This document shows, in pieces, positions 1-8,309 of a stretch of 64,000 nucleotides of DNA. Where the stretch lies: NCBI RefSeq assembly GCF_003627815.1, contig NZ_CP032698.1:8122001-8186000 (forward strand), given 5' to 3'. The notes below the pieces were generated by a model. The model was not told the DNA's origin. It made no database searches and worked only from the letters and a program-made list of their open reading frames with translations. The stretch is from Streptomyces hundungensis (GTDB lineage Bacteria > Actinomycetota > Actinomycetes > Streptomycetales > Streptomycetaceae). Made by a program: the position numbers and the translations under genes. Numbering within the stretch: the first letter of the stretch is position 1; each line of letters begins with the position of its first letter.

Positions 1-63
1 GCGGGGGTGCGTGTCGCGATCGCGGAGGCGGGTTACGGCGTTGTGGGGGCGGACCTCACCTGA
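1..63 (+). CDS. C-terminal end of a heavy-metal-associated (HMA) domain protein, partial
   Basis: The window opens inside a reading frame that closes at TGA 61-63. The 20 visible residues end in IAEAGYGVVGADLT, which resembles the last helix and strand of HMA copper-binding domains (a conserved AGY followed by a short strand). This could be the tail of a small copper chaperone; an HMA domain at the very end of a P-type ATPase is less usual. The stop overlaps the next ATG as TGATG, so the downstream membrane gene is probably translationally coupled. The N-terminal part, including any CxxC motif, lies outside the window, so the family call rests on few residues and on the copper-related neighbours. 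Confidence 0.45.
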   Translation, partial: AGVRVAIAEAGYGVVGADLT

Positions 64-719
64 TGAGCCCGGCTGGCGGTGCCGCGTGGGAGGATGCCGC
101 CACCATGGGTCTCTCCAGGACGGTACGCGGCGTGCGCGCGACGGTGTTCGCCGCGATGTGCGTGCTGCTTGCTGTCGGGGGGCATCGCCTGGCGTCGGGG
201 GAGTTGCCGCCGTTGTGGGCGGACGGCGCCGGATTCCTCGGGATCTTCGTCCTCGGCTTCCTGCTCGGCGGCCGTGAGCGTTCATTGGCGGGGATCGCGG
301 GTGCGACCCTCGCCGGCCAAGCGGGCCTGCACTTCACCTACGAGGCCGCCCGGCCCCGCACCGCCCTCGCCATGCACGGCATGCGGATGACGCACGCCCA
401 CGCGATGACGCCCCATGCCGTCGCGGCCCATACCGCGGCGACGCTTGTGGTGTCCTGGTGGTTGCGGCGGGGCGAAGCGGCCCTTTGGTCCCTGCTGCGC
501 AGAGCCGTGGCGTTCGTGCCCGGCCTCGCGGCCTGGTGGCGGGCCCGTACGGATACGATTCCGGACCCTGCACGCTGTGGACCGGTGCGAGGCTCGGGGG
601 CGGCTCCGCGGGCGCTGAGGCAGGTGCTCCTGCGGTACGCCGTGTCCCGTCGGGGGCCGCCGTCGGCGTCGGTTATCCGCGCTGACCCCAACCCGACGTT
701 CTCCTTCGGAGTACCGCTC
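63..719 (+). CDS. Met/His-rich small membrane protein, continuous in frame with ycnI
   Basis: About 219 codons from ATG 63 (overlapping the previous stop) or, equally plausibly, from ATG 105, which has GGGAGGA at 88-94. Two hydrophobic N-terminal segments are followed by a Met/His-rich stretch (MHGMRMTHAHAMTPHAVAAH), a third hydrophobic segment and a basic tail. It is a paralogue of the protein at 2330-3193: both begin R-T-V/I-R, share the GRER loop, and end in RQxLL...SRGPP. The Met/His cluster and neighbours suggest a role in copper binding or transport at the membrane; that is inference. Oddity: there is no stop before the ycnI start, so the frame runs straight on to 1463. A stop (TGA 683-685) would be reached only after a one-base frameshift. 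Confidence 0.55.
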
Positions 720-1463
720 ATGATCCACATACGTACCGTCGTCCGGCGTGCCCTGCGGCGGACCGCGCTCGCGGCCGCGCTGGCATCGGCTGGAGTGCTG
801 GCCGCCGCCGGCGTGGCCTTCGCGCACGTGACCGTTCACCCCGGCAGTTACGCGAAGGGTGCCACGGACGGCGTCCTGACCTTCCGCGTCCCCAACGAGG
901 AGGACAACGCGAGCACCACGAAGGTCCAGGTCTTCGTGCCCACCGACCACCCCGTCCTCGGCGTCCTGGTCGCGCCGATGCCCGGCTGGACCGCTCAGGT
1001 GACGACCGCCAAGCTCAAGACCCCGATCAAGACCGACGACGGCAGCATCACCGAGGCTGCCTCGGAGATCACCTGGACCGGCGGCAAGATCGATCCTGGC
1101 CAGTACCAGGACTTCAACGTCGCCTTCGGCCAGCTGCCCGACGACACCGACCAACTGTCGTTCAAGACCTTGCAGACCTACTCCGACGGCAAGACGGTCC
1201 GCTGGATCGACGAGGCCAAGCAGGGCCAGCCCGAACCGGCGAACCCGGCGCCGGTGCTGAGCCTCACCAAGTCGGCGGCCGGTGACGGCGGCGCAGCCTC
1301 GGCGTCCCCGAGCGTCTCGCCCGCCGCGCCCAAGGCCGCCACCGCGTCGTCCAGTGACGGCGCGGCCCGTGGCCTGGGCATCGCGGGGCTGGTCGTGGGG
1401 GTGCTGGGTCTGACCGCCGCGGTGGTCGCGATCCGCCGCGGACGCCGGTCGTCGGAGGTCTGA
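720..1463 (+). CDS. ycnI: YcnI-family (DUF1775) membrane-anchored copper-binding protein
   Basis: 247 residues from ATG 720, which has GGAG at 708-711 at good spacing. A signal peptide ends AFA, leaving His36 as the mature N-terminus (AHVTVHPGSY). In the YcnI family this N-terminal His together with a Trp forms the copper site; PGWTAQV and ITWTGG supply candidate Trp residues. A Pro/Ala/Ser-rich linker leads to a C-terminal membrane helix (about 214-236) and a basic GRR tail, the usual actinobacterial layout of an extracytoplasmic domain tethered to the membrane. It probably handles copper outside the cell alongside the Met/His-rich proteins and the HMA-domain protein. The frame is open upstream to base 63, so a longer fused product is formally possible, but the RBS and signal peptide favour this start. 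Confidence 0.9.
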   Translation: MIHIRTVVRRALRRTALAAALASAGVLAAAGVAFAHVTVHPGSYAKGATDGVLTFRVPNEEDNASTTKVQVFVPTDHPVLGVLVAPMPGWTAQVTTAKLKTPIKTDDGSITEAASEITWTGGKIDPGQYQDFNVAFGQLPDDTDQLSFKTLQTYSDGKTVRWIDEAKQGQPEPANPAPVLSLTKSAAGDGGAASASPSVSPAAPKAATASSSDGAARGLGIAGLVVGVLGLTAAVVAIRRGRRSSEV

Positions 1464-1549
1464 CCCCCGACGGTGGTCCGCCCCGCCCCGTCCCGCCACG
1501 TCCCGGGAACGGTGACGGTGACGGGGCGGACCACCGCTCTCCTGTGCCT

Positions 1550-2087
1550 CCCCGCCCGGGCGGCCCGGAACCAATGTGCTTGAGGGGGCCGACTCCTCGC
1601 ACGGCGCGCGGTGTCGGGCCGCCGCCACGGCGGGTTGCAGGCCCCCGTGGGATGTTCCGAGCCCTGCTCGACGGCTCCGTCGAAGCCGCAGCGCGGCCTC
1701 CTTGCCGATGCCGTCGGGCAGGCCGGGGTGCAGCTCCAGAAGGCGGCCCGGAACCCGCCGGTCCACGAGTCGCGCCCGGTGGTCGTCCACGCGGCGCTGT
1801 CCGGGTCGGCGAAGAGCGGGAAGCGGTCGCCGACTTGGGTGCGGGTAACGGTGACCCGGTGGAGGAGCGCGTCCAGCGCGGGCGCGGCCCACCATGTGTC
1901 CGCCGAGCGGGGACAGGACCGCGGGGGTCCCGAAGCCGACCGTCGTCGTCAGGCCGAGCACGGTGGGTGAGACGCCCAACTCGGCCGAGAGGCGGGGGCC
2001 GAGCGCGCCGAGCAGGAACAGCTGGAGCATGGAGAACGCCATGGCCGACGTGAGCAGCGGGGTCATTGAGCCCGTCGCCACCTCCAC
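1550..2087 (-). pseudogene. Collapsed remnant: start of an MFS transporter joined to a hydrolase-like fragment
   Basis: Read from 2066 leftwards the frame gives a convincing MFS N-terminus (MTPLLTSAMAFSMLQLF, then GALGPRLSAELGVSP and LSPLGGHMVGR, helices 1-2 and the loop). Near 1890 the resemblance stops. A different frame then reads VGDRFPLFADPDS and GRDSWTGGFRAAF, which looks like the start of a six-hairpin glycosidase-like protein of the kind common in Streptomyces, and this too breaks down by about 1680. The simplest explanation is a deletion that fused the starts of two genes, followed by frameshifts. The minus-strand frame stays open far beyond this point, but the later sequence looks like GC-rich antisense of ycnI. 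The hydrolase family call is tentative. Confidence 0.5.
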
Positions 2088-2329
2088 GCCACAGCGTTCT
2101 TGTCCCCTCCCGGGCCCGCACCATCAGCCGCCATCCCTGACCCCTCGCCCGTCCCCGCTCCACTGCGTCCGTCGCCGAAGCTCCCTTCCTCAGAAGTCGG
2201 CCCGAACACCCGGCGGGTTCCGGCCCGTTGCTGTGCTCTGAACCACAGGGGGCGGATCGGCGGGGGGCGTTGCCCAATTTGCGTACCCGACGGTGCAGCC
2301 CAAGGCGCGGGTGCAAGGATGAGCCCGCC

Positions 2330-3193
2330 ATGACTGCCGGAGGGTTCTGCCGCACGATTCGGGCCGCGATGTTCGCGGCCGTCTGCGTGCTGCTCGCGGC
2401 CGTGGGGCACGTGCTCATGTCGGGTACGTCGGTGCCCTGGTGGGCCCTGGCTGCCGGAGCCGTCGCCACCGGAGTCACTGGGTGGTGTCTGGCGGGCAGG
2501 GAGCGCGGGGTCGCGCTGGTCATGTCCGCGACGGTGGCCGCGCAGGTCCTCCTGCACTCCTCGTTCTCCCTGGCACAGGCCGTGGTGCGGCCCGCGCTGC
2601 CGGGCGGGGCGTCCTTCGCCCAGCAATGGGCGCAGTACCTGCTCTGCGGCTCGTCGAGCGCCGATTTGCCGTCCGAGGCCGAGGCGGTGCGGATCGTCAG
2701 CGACGCCGGGCTCGGCAGCCGACTTGCTTCCGCTCCGCCGGGCATGGACCACATGTCGATGTCATCCATGACATCCATGCAGCCCATGTCGTCCGCGCAC
2801 ATGTCGGCGGGCTGGATGGCCCACGACATGGCAGCGATGAACCACACGGCTTCCATGGACCCCATGGCGCACGCGGCCCACATGGGGTCAACGGGCTCCA
2901 TGGGCCACGACATGGCGGGTACGTCGTCGATCAGCATGCTGGCCGCCCACCTGCTGGCCGCGCTGCTGAGCGGGCTGTGGCTCGCCTACGGTGAGCGGGC
3001 GGCGTTCCGCATCCTGCGGGTCCTGGCCGGCTGGTTCGTCGCCCCGCTTCGACTCGTACTCGTCGTTCCGGCGCCACCCCACCGGCCTCGCACGCCCTCC
3101 TGTCGTCACCGTACGGCGGACGTCCTGCGGCAGCTCCTGCTCGCCCGCGCCATCACCTCCCGGGGACCGCCCATGAGGACCGCTGTCGTCTGA
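2330..3193 (+). CDS. Met/His-rich integral membrane protein, paralogue of the protein upstream of ycnI
   Basis: 287 residues from ATG 2330, with AAGGA at about 2315-2319. The N-terminus has two or three membrane helices (MFAAVCVLLAAVGHVLM, WWALAAGAVATGVTGW) and the conserved GRER loop. Residues about 135-200 are packed with Met and His (MDHMSMSSMTSMQ, HMSAGWMAHDMAAMNH, HMGSTGSMGHDMAG), a composition typical of Cu(I)-binding periplasmic loops. A final helix and a basic tail ending RGPPMRTAVV match the upstream paralogue. Function unproven; copper sequestration or import is the natural reading given ycnI and the HMA fragment. It lies 157 bases before the sigma factor gene on the same strand. 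Confidence 0.8.
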   Translation: MTAGGFCRTIRAAMFAAVCVLLAAVGHVLMSGTSVPWWALAAGAVATGVTGWCLAGRERGVALVMSATVAAQVLLHSSFSLAQAVVRPALPGGASFAQQWAQYLLCGSSSADLPSEAEAVRIVSDAGLGSRLASAPPGMDHMSMSSMTSMQPMSSAHMSAGWMAHDMAAMNHTASMDPMAHAAHMGSTGSMGHDMAGTSSISMLAAHLLAALLSGLWLAYGERAAFRILRVLAGWFVAPLRLVLVVPAPPHRPRTPSCRHRTADVLRQLLLARAITSRGPPMRTAVV

Positions 3194-3350
3194 CGACAGC
3201 CGGTTTCCCGAGGCCTGCGTGACGGACAGGTAATCCTCCCGGCGCGCCCTCGGGCATCGTCCGCGCAATTCTCCGCGCGGCCGTACCCCTTCACCGGACC
3301 CACCGACGCAACGGCCGGTCCGGATCCCGGAATCCCGAGAAGGACACCAG

Positions 3351-3944
3351 GTGACCACTCCTGCCCTGCCTTGCTCGCGCGACGAGTCGATAACGGCCTG
3401 GGCGCTCGCCGCCCGTGGCGGCGACCCCGAAGCCGTAGAGCATTTCATTCGCGCGCTCCAGCGTGACGTACGCCGGTACGTCACCTATCTCGGCGCAGAT
3501 CCACAGGCCGCCGATGACTTGACGCAGGACACGTTCCTGCGGGCGCTTGGCAGCCTGCACCGTTTCGAGGGCCGCTCCTCGGCCCGCACCTGGCTGCTGT
3601 CCATCGCCCGCCGTACGGTGGTCGACAGCCTCCGGTACGCTGCGGCGCGGCCCCGGCTCTCCGACACCGACGACTGGCAGTCGGCCGTCGAACGCGTCCA
3701 GCCGCAGGGCCTGCCCGGCTTCGACGACGGCATCGTCCTCGCCGATCTCCTGGCGGCATTGCCCGACGAGCGCAGAGAAGCCTTCGTCCTTACCCAACTG
3801 CTCGGACTGCCTTACGCCGACGTGGCGCAGCTGAGCAACTGCCCAGTGGGGACGGTCCGTTCACGGGTGAACCGGGCCCGCGCGGCACTGATCGAGCGGC
3901 TGCGGGACGCCGAGCGGCCCGCCTTGGTGGGCGCCGCGGCCTGA
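3351..3944 (+). CDS. ECF-type RNA polymerase sigma factor, SigC-like
   Basis: 197 residues from GTG 3351 with GAGAAGGA just upstream (3337-3344). Region 2 is clear (DDLTQDTFLRALGSLHRF, then RSSARTWLLSIARR), and region 4 carries the helix-turn-helix (LPDERREAFVLTQLLGLPY, then CPVGTVRSRVNRARAAL). These blocks closely follow mycobacterial SigC, which like this protein has only the two core domains and no adjacent anti-sigma gene. In M. tuberculosis SigC has been linked to copper acquisition; the copper-type genes immediately upstream make a similar role here attractive, though that is inference. A strong hairpin follows the stop, so this is probably the last gene of the unit. Confidence 0.93.
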   Translation: MTTPALPCSRDESITAWALAARGGDPEAVEHFIRALQRDVRRYVTYLGADPQAADDLTQDTFLRALGSLHRFEGRSSARTWLLSIARRTVVDSLRYAAARPRLSDTDDWQSAVERVQPQGLPGFDDGIVLADLLAALPDERREAFVLTQLLGLPYADVAQLSNCPVGTVRSRVNRARAALIERLRDAERPALVGAAA

Positions 3945-3954
3945 CGGAGCCACT

Positions 3955-3991
3955 GGCACGGCGGCCCGGCCTCATCCGGGCCGCCCGTGCC
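3955..3991 (+). terminator. Rho-independent-type hairpin after the sigma factor gene
   Basis: GGCACGG-CGGCCCGG and CCGGGCCGCCCGTGCC form a 15-pair stem with one bulge and a loop of about six bases, 11 bases after the TGA at 3944. There is no strong T run, as is usual in this GC range. Confidence 0.75.
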
Positions 3992-4270
3992 CAGTCAGTC
4001 AGCCGCCCCGAAGAAGGGGGGGCGCTGCCGCATCGAGAAGATTGGGGACAGCGGGTCAGACCTTCTCGGCCACGATCGGGGGGCCTTGGTGTGAGTACGG
4101 TGATGTCCTCGATGCCGGCAGGGGGAAGGGGAATCCGGCCGGTTTGGACGAGGGCGGTGGCGCAGAGCATGGCGTTGATGCGCTACTTGTGGCCGTGCAG
4201 CCCGGCCATGCGCAGCAGAGTTGCGGCCGAATCGTCTGTTGCCTCAGGTTTCTGCGCGTGGTGGGTCATG
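3992..4270 (-). pseudogene. Fragment of an unidentified minus-strand gene
   Basis: On the minus strand 4268 to about 4060 reads MTHHAQKPEATDDSAATLL, then RMAGLHGHK, a TAG stop, and after it INAMLCATALVQTGRIPLPP followed by AGIEDITVLTPR. The segments either side of the stop look like one ordinary protein, and the end shifts frame before a plausible PIVAEKV tail. I do not recognise the family. It reads as a decayed gene or a very small ORF of 28 codons (MTHH to HK). No other gene is supported between 3992 and 4403. Confidence 0.3.
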
Positions 4271-4403
4271 CTGGCTCGAAGCGTGCGTCGTGGGTTCCGC
4301 TCTACGGGCTGCCGGCGAACTGCTGCGAGCCGTCAGCGACGACAGGCGCTTGACTGCCTCGGCCTCGGCCAGCCCGTTCTCCAGCGCCTGCGGTCGGCGA
4401 TTG

Positions 4404-5069
4404 CTACTGGCCGCGGTTCAGCAGGAGGTGCGATGCCGGGCGGCATGGCCTGCCGAAGGCGGTGCATCGCCTCTCGAAGTCTGGCGGGAGCCAGCCGCTC
4501 CCCAGCAGCCGGGGATGGGCGGGGAAGGCTGCGACAGCGGCAAGGATGAACAGCAGGGACGCCCAGGGGGTGTGGAGCTGGACTGTCGTCTGCCGTCCGT
4601 TGCGGATGTTGCGGAAGCTGGTCTGGAAGACCTCGGGTGCGACGAGGTCGATCGTGTCCAGGCCGCTCCAGGCGAGGTCGAGTGGGCACTGCGGGTGTCC
4701 GAAGTAGACCTTGCGCGCGGTGACGGTGATTTCGCCGGACCCGTCCACCACCCAGCGCGGTTGCGCGTCGTTCGCAGCAGCGCGGCGGCGGGCGGAGTTG
4801 CCGAGGGCAGAGCCGGCCATGCTGCCAAGTACGAATGTGGGACTGCCGAACGCAACGACGCTTCGGTGCATATAGCTACCGTCGCCCAGTGCCCGCCAGG
4901 TCAAACGCGTTGCATGACCGACTGCGAGGGCGCGCTCTCCGGGCTCGAGCCGGGCGACGGTGGTAACCAGCGGACGCTGCCCCAGTCGACCTTCGGCCAG
5001 GTCGGAGATGATGTCGCACGAGACCCAAAGGTACTCGTCGAGCCATGACCATCCCGGTTGCTTCTCCAT
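4404..5069 (-). CDS. Hypothetical protein with a C-terminal hydrophobic segment
   Basis: Chosen start MEKQPGWSWLDEYLWVS (ATG 5069) gives 221 residues; the frame is open to 5177 with other Met/Val starts (5150, 5111), and none has a good RBS. It has natural composition throughout: GDGSYMHRSVVAFGSP, then a Gly/Ala stretch FVLGSMAGSALG, GEITVTARKVYFG (a beta-rich module), DTIDLVAPEVFQTSF, and a helix SLLFILAAVAAFPAHP before a basic end (GRPCRPASHLLL). I do not recognise a family; the pattern suggests a cytoplasmic beta-domain protein with one membrane-associated helix. It stands alone, upstream-facing to a long spacer. Confidence 0.6.
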   Translation of the reverse strand: MEKQPGWSWLDEYLWVSCDIISDLAEGRLGQRPLVTTVARLEPGERALAVGHATRLTWRALGDGSYMHRSVVAFGSPTFVLGSMAGSALGNSARRRAAANDAQPRWVVDGSGEITVTARKVYFGHPQCPLDLAWSGLDTIDLVAPEVFQTSFRNIRNGRQTTVQLHTPWASLLFILAAVAAFPAHPRLLGSGWLPPDFERRCTAFGRPCRPASHLLLNRGQ

Positions 5070-5177
5070 GCCGGAGGCAGGGGCGTAAAAATCGTTCACT
5101 GTCTCTACCATTCCCCCGTGTTGATGCGCCATCAACGCTGTACGGATCATGACCACTTTACTGAGATGCCTGTGCAC

Positions 5178-5725
5178 CCACGAGGGTGTTGTTTGGCCAC
5201 GCTGCTGGCAGGGGTGCGTACTGTCGTAGCGTCCGTATATGGCCTCGCCATACCCCTGGCCAGCCAGTTGCGACCGTCGTCCGCGTCACGCAACGGCGCA
5301 AGCGAGGTCTGCCGGACACCGGGCTCGCCCTCATCGCGGGTCGGGAGGGCCGCAGCGGTGCCTGCGTCATTGGCTCCCCTTGCCTAAGCGGTCGGAGACC
5401 CCCGTGCGGAAGCACGCAAATCGTAGCCCCGGCGCAGTCGCATGCCATTTGGTCCTCTACGAATCGCTCCCCTCTCCCGTGGTCATCGGACAGATCGCGC
5501 GCAGCAGCGACCCGCTCGCTGGCCCTCGAGCCGGTTTCCCGTTTCCTGGGCGAAAGAGGAAACAGGGAAACAGGCTTCGCAAGGGCATGTCGCGGAAATG
5601 ACGTCCTCAGTCCGGCGACAGCAGCCGGCGGTGTCCCGTACCGCAGGCGCTCTCCCTTCTGTGACGACACCCGTGGCGCTTACGAAGGGGGCCGCTGTCA
5701 CAGACCTCAGAGAAGGAGCCCGAAC
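5178..5725. other. Spacer before a small secreted protein gene
   Basis: No frame in this 550-base stretch has convincing protein-like sequence on either strand. It holds one striking inverted repeat (5534-5571) and, at its end, the RBS AGAAGGAG (5711-5718) of the next gene. Confidence 0.5.
5534..5571. repeat. Long inverted repeat
   Basis: TTTCCCGTTTCCT and AGGAAACAGGGAAA face each other around GGGCGAAAG, with one bulged base. The stem is unusually AT-rich for this genome. It lies about 155 bases upstream of the gene at 5726, too far for a simple operator, and could be a terminator or an RNA structure. Confidence 0.55.
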
Positions 5726-6088
5726 ATGACCCTGGTATCCACCGCGAGTCGACGTGTGGCCGCCCCACTCCTCTGTGCGGTCACGCTGCTGGTGGGAGGG
5801 CTCGCACCGACAGCTCCCGCAGCCCAGGCGTCTCCGCAGACCGACGCCTGGCCATGCTCGGGACCCGCGCAGTTCTTCGCGGCCCGGAACGGCAGCGGTC
5901 AGTGGACCTGCTGGGCGAACGCGGGCGAGTCCTACGCCAAGGCTTACGGTGTCGTGCACTGGCAGTCCGGGCACAATTCCGGCCTGTTCGACTACGAATG
6001 CCACGGTGCCACGGGGTCCCACCGGTTCGGTACCGATGACGGTGGCGACCTCCCCGACTGCACGATCTACCACGTCGAAATCGACTGA
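5726..6088 (+). CDS. Small secreted cysteine-containing protein, possibly of the Streptomyces killer-toxin-like (beta/gamma-crystallin) fold
   Basis: 120 residues from ATG 5726 with AGAAGGAG at 5711-5718. A classical signal peptide (LLCAVTLLVGGLAPTAPAAQA) leaves a mature domain of about 84 residues with four cysteines: WPCSGP, QWTCWANAG, YECHG and PDCTIY. The CWANAGES motif, the Gly/Trp-rich strands and the end in alternating hydrophobics (CTIYHVEID) resemble SKLP-type secreted proteins, in which CYANAG appears at the matching place. That call is from memory of the family and tentative. Four cysteines suggest two disulfides and extracellular stability. It is a single-gene unit. Confidence 0.75.
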   Translation: MTLVSTASRRVAAPLLCAVTLLVGGLAPTAPAAQASPQTDAWPCSGPAQFFAARNGSGQWTCWANAGESYAKAYGVVHWQSGHNSGLFDYECHGATGSHRFGTDDGGDLPDCTIYHVEID

Positions 6089-6213
6089 CACAGTCGTACG
6101 GACCGGGCGCACACCCAGGCAGGGGGCGGGGATTGCACTCCGCCAGCGATAGACAAGACCAGGCGGGGGTGGTCGTGTGCCCCCCTCAGGAACTGTCCAT
6201 TCGTGCCCCGACC

Positions 6214-6426
6214 TTAATCGGCGCCGGTATCCTGGCCCGGGTCGATGATCCTGTCCAGCACCGCTCGAACCGCGTGGAAGACCTTCGCCATCTCTGCGTT
6301 CGATGAGGTGTCTCCTGGCGCAAGTTCCGCGTCGGCGGCGAAAAGACGGTTCTCTTGCTCCTTCGTCCAGTCACGGGCCCCGCGGATGCGCCTTAGAAGT
6401 TCATCTGCGTCAACAATGTCGGCCAT
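6214..6426 (-). CDS. Small hypothetical protein
   Basis: 70 residues from ATG 6426 (MADIVDADELLRRIRGARDW); a GTG at 6444 is an alternative start adding six basic residues. It is all helical and charged, with even codon use and no Cys or membrane segment. I do not recognise it. It lies between the secreted protein and an IS5 remnant. Confidence 0.55.
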   Translation of the reverse strand: MADIVDADELLRRIRGARDWTKEQENRLFAADAELAPGDTSSNAEMAKVFHAVRAVLDRIIDPGQDTGAD

Positions 6427-6499
6427 ACGCGTACGTCTACCCACAGGGAGCCGACATTAGCGCAGGCACACGGAGTCGCCCAGCCTGCTGCGTTTCTCA

Positions 6500-6975
6500 A
6501 TGAGAGGACATGTCCGGCCTTCTGCGTGGCCCCCCGACAACGTGGGCCACGGGCAGGAACTTGTCCAGCAAGGGGGGTTGGGTGACTTCGTAGGGTTTCC
6601 ACCCGGTCGGCGACACGGCGAGCCGTACGCCGTGGCCGTCGACAAGGGCGTGGTGCTTGCTGCCCGACGACCGGGCTCGGCCGGCTTTAGGGCCCTGCCG
6701 GACCGCCCGCACGTGGGAGACATCGATCACCGCCCTCGACCAGTCCAGCTTTCTCGCCGACCGCAACGTCGTCAGCTCCAACAGGCGCAACCAGTCCCAC
6801 ACGCCAGCCTCGTGCCAGGCGGCCAGCCCCGCTCGGAGATCATGCCGGAGCCGAAACCCACTTCCTGGGATAGGTACTCCCGCTGAATATCGGTATGCAG
6901 CACAAACAGGAGCGCGCGCAACACCTGCCTGGCCCGGCACCCCAACGGGCCTACAGCCGAAGGCACTTGATCACA
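6500..6975 (-). pseudogene. Truncated, frameshifted IS5-family transposase
   Basis: Read leftwards, one frame gives an N-terminal part (CRARQVLRALLFVLHTDIQR, EYLSQEVGFGSG). A second frame continues with AAWHEAGVWDWLRLLELTTL and the DDE-type core WSRAVIDVSHVRAVRQGPKA followed by GSKHHALVDGHGVRLAVSPTG. These blocks are diagnostic of IS5-group transposases. The last third, with the final catalytic Glu region, is missing, and the frame changes near 6835. No terminal inverted repeats are visible, so this is a dead fragment. Confidence 0.8.
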
Positions 6976-7051
6976 GCTTTTGGTAGGGCAGCTAAGGCAC
7001 GAGCGCGAGCAGTACCCGTATGAAGGCAAAGGAGCGGGGCAGCAGAAGAGT

Positions 7052-7306
7052 ATGGCTGACTTTGGGCAGTTGCTAGGGCAGTCCATGCGCCGTCGCCGGA
7101 TGAGTGTGGACGGTCTCGCTCAGGCGACCGGTATTCGTACTCCACGGGTCCGGGTCTTCGTCCAGGACGGGACGCACGGGCCCGTGCCGCCGACCCGGCA
7201 AGAACTTGCCGAACTCGCCGAGGTCTTGAGTCTGCCGCTGCGGGCTGTGCTGGAGGCCGCTGATCCGCCTGCGATCGGCACGCGCGCTGATAGCGGAACG
7301 ATCTGA
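7052..7306 (+). CDS. XRE-family helix-turn-helix protein
   Basis: 85 residues from ATG 7052, preceded by AGAAGAG. FGQLLGQSMRRRRMSVDGLA, then QATGIRTPRVRVFV and LAELAEVLSLPLRAVLEA, form the five-helix lambda-repressor-like fold: a HTH followed by the conserved choice-of-start helix region of XRE proteins. There is no extra effector domain, so it is a minimal DNA-binding protein. It is probably cotranscribed with the small membrane ORF 10 bases downstream. Confidence 0.8.
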   Translation: MADFGQLLGQSMRRRRMSVDGLAQATGIRTPRVRVFVQDGTHGPVPPTRQELAELAEVLSLPLRAVLEAADPPAIGTRADSGTI

Positions 7307-7316
7307 AGTCGACCCG

Positions 7317-7553
7317 GTGGGCCCGGTGGGCCCGGTGGGCCCGGCGGTGACGGTGATCGCTGTGCTGTTGCCTGTCGGTTTCCTCGGCTTGGTGCTCGCG
7401 CTGGGCTATTTGGAGCGGTGCTGTTCGGCCCGATTCCCCGCCACCGCAAGACCGGTCGCCATGCGTACCGTCAACGGACGGGGTCGGGCAAATGACAGCG
7501 CGGACGTACCACGATTCCGGCTGCGGTGGCCCGTTCGATGTCGGAAGGCATGA
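7317..7553 (+). CDS. Putative small membrane protein with Gly-Pro-Val repeats
   Basis: 78 codons from GTG 7317. The N-terminus is encoded by tandem GTGGGCCCG units (MGPVGPVGP), followed by one strong membrane helix (AVTVIAVLLPVGFLGLVLAL) and a basic tail. It follows the XRE gene closely, and such XRE plus one-helix protein pairs occur in streptomycetes. The last 30 residues look less natural, so the C-terminus may be shifted out of its original frame. Confidence 0.45.
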   Translation: MGPVGPVGPAVTVIAVLLPVGFLGLVLALGYLERCCSARFPATARPVAMRTVNGRGRANDSADVPRFRLRWPVRCRKA

Positions 7554-7904
7554 GGCACCCAACGCTGTGCAGACTGGGCGCCTTACACGCTGTTGGAACT
7601 CCTACCGAACTGATCTGCGATGTTGTCGGATCGTTCCGCGACCACGGGTCGGGCCGTAACGAGACGGAATCGTCTCCATCACCCGCTGGGAAGTGGTGTC
7701 TCTAAAACGGCCGACTCGTCTGTCACCCTGAGGCACGGGGGTCGGCGAAAGGATCGGTCTGACACATGCGCTGCCGAGCGGCAATGAGCCGCTGGGTCCT
7801 GCCTGGCATCCCATCGCCCCTGAGCACGACGGATTCGAGCCACGGGGTGATGCAAATCGACACCGGCGAAGATCCCGCAGGTGTCGCAGTACCCTCGCCG
7901 GCTC
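7554..7904. other. Spacer with no convincing gene
   Basis: Short frames exist on both strands, for example a minus-strand stretch GVDLHHPVARIRRAQGRW near 7800-7860. None has a supported start, domain or neighbour logic. Confidence 0.4.
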
Positions 7905-8309
7905 ACTTGCTGTCAGCGTCCGCCCGCTCAGGGGCGAGCCGGAGACCGTGGTGCTGCGCTGTGTCGCTCTGGCGGCCCTCGCAGTGGCCGCGACCTCGGT
8001 GGTCCCGGTGTACTGGGCCGCATTGCTGACACTCGCACAGGCTCGTTCAACGGACCCTTCGTCGCCGCTACGTTGACCGCACGCTCGCAGTACGCACCAG
8101 AAGGCGCGCGGGCGCAGGGTTTCGTGACCGTCGCCGGTCTCAAAATCGGGGTCGCTTCGCTGGGTGCCGTCGTAGCCGAACTCCTCGCTGCGGTGAGCAC
8201 TGACGGGCTCCTGCCCGTCACCACCGGCGCACTCGCGCTGGCGGTCGTTGTCGGGCTCGCTGACCGCCGGGTCACCGACGGGCCGGAAGGCGGCCGCCGG
8301 CTGCGCTGA
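7905..8309 (+). pseudogene. C-terminal remnant of an MFS transporter
   Basis: The first frame reads SVRPLRGEPETVVLRCVALA and AALAVAATSVVPVYWAALLT (central loop and helix). Near 8040 the frame shifts by one base, and the second frame continues with SFNGPFVAATLTARSQYAPE, GFVTVAGLKIGVASLGAVVA and TGALALAVVVGLADRRV, the last helices of a drug:H+ antiporter-like MFS protein. The N-terminal half is absent. It may share history with the MFS start at 2066, but orientation and distance argue against one gene. Confidence 0.65.

Noticed and set aside
282..1549. Minus-strand continuation of the MFS remnant across ycnI.
   Set aside because: After about 1680 the sequence is antisense of a well-supported gene and has no transporter helices.
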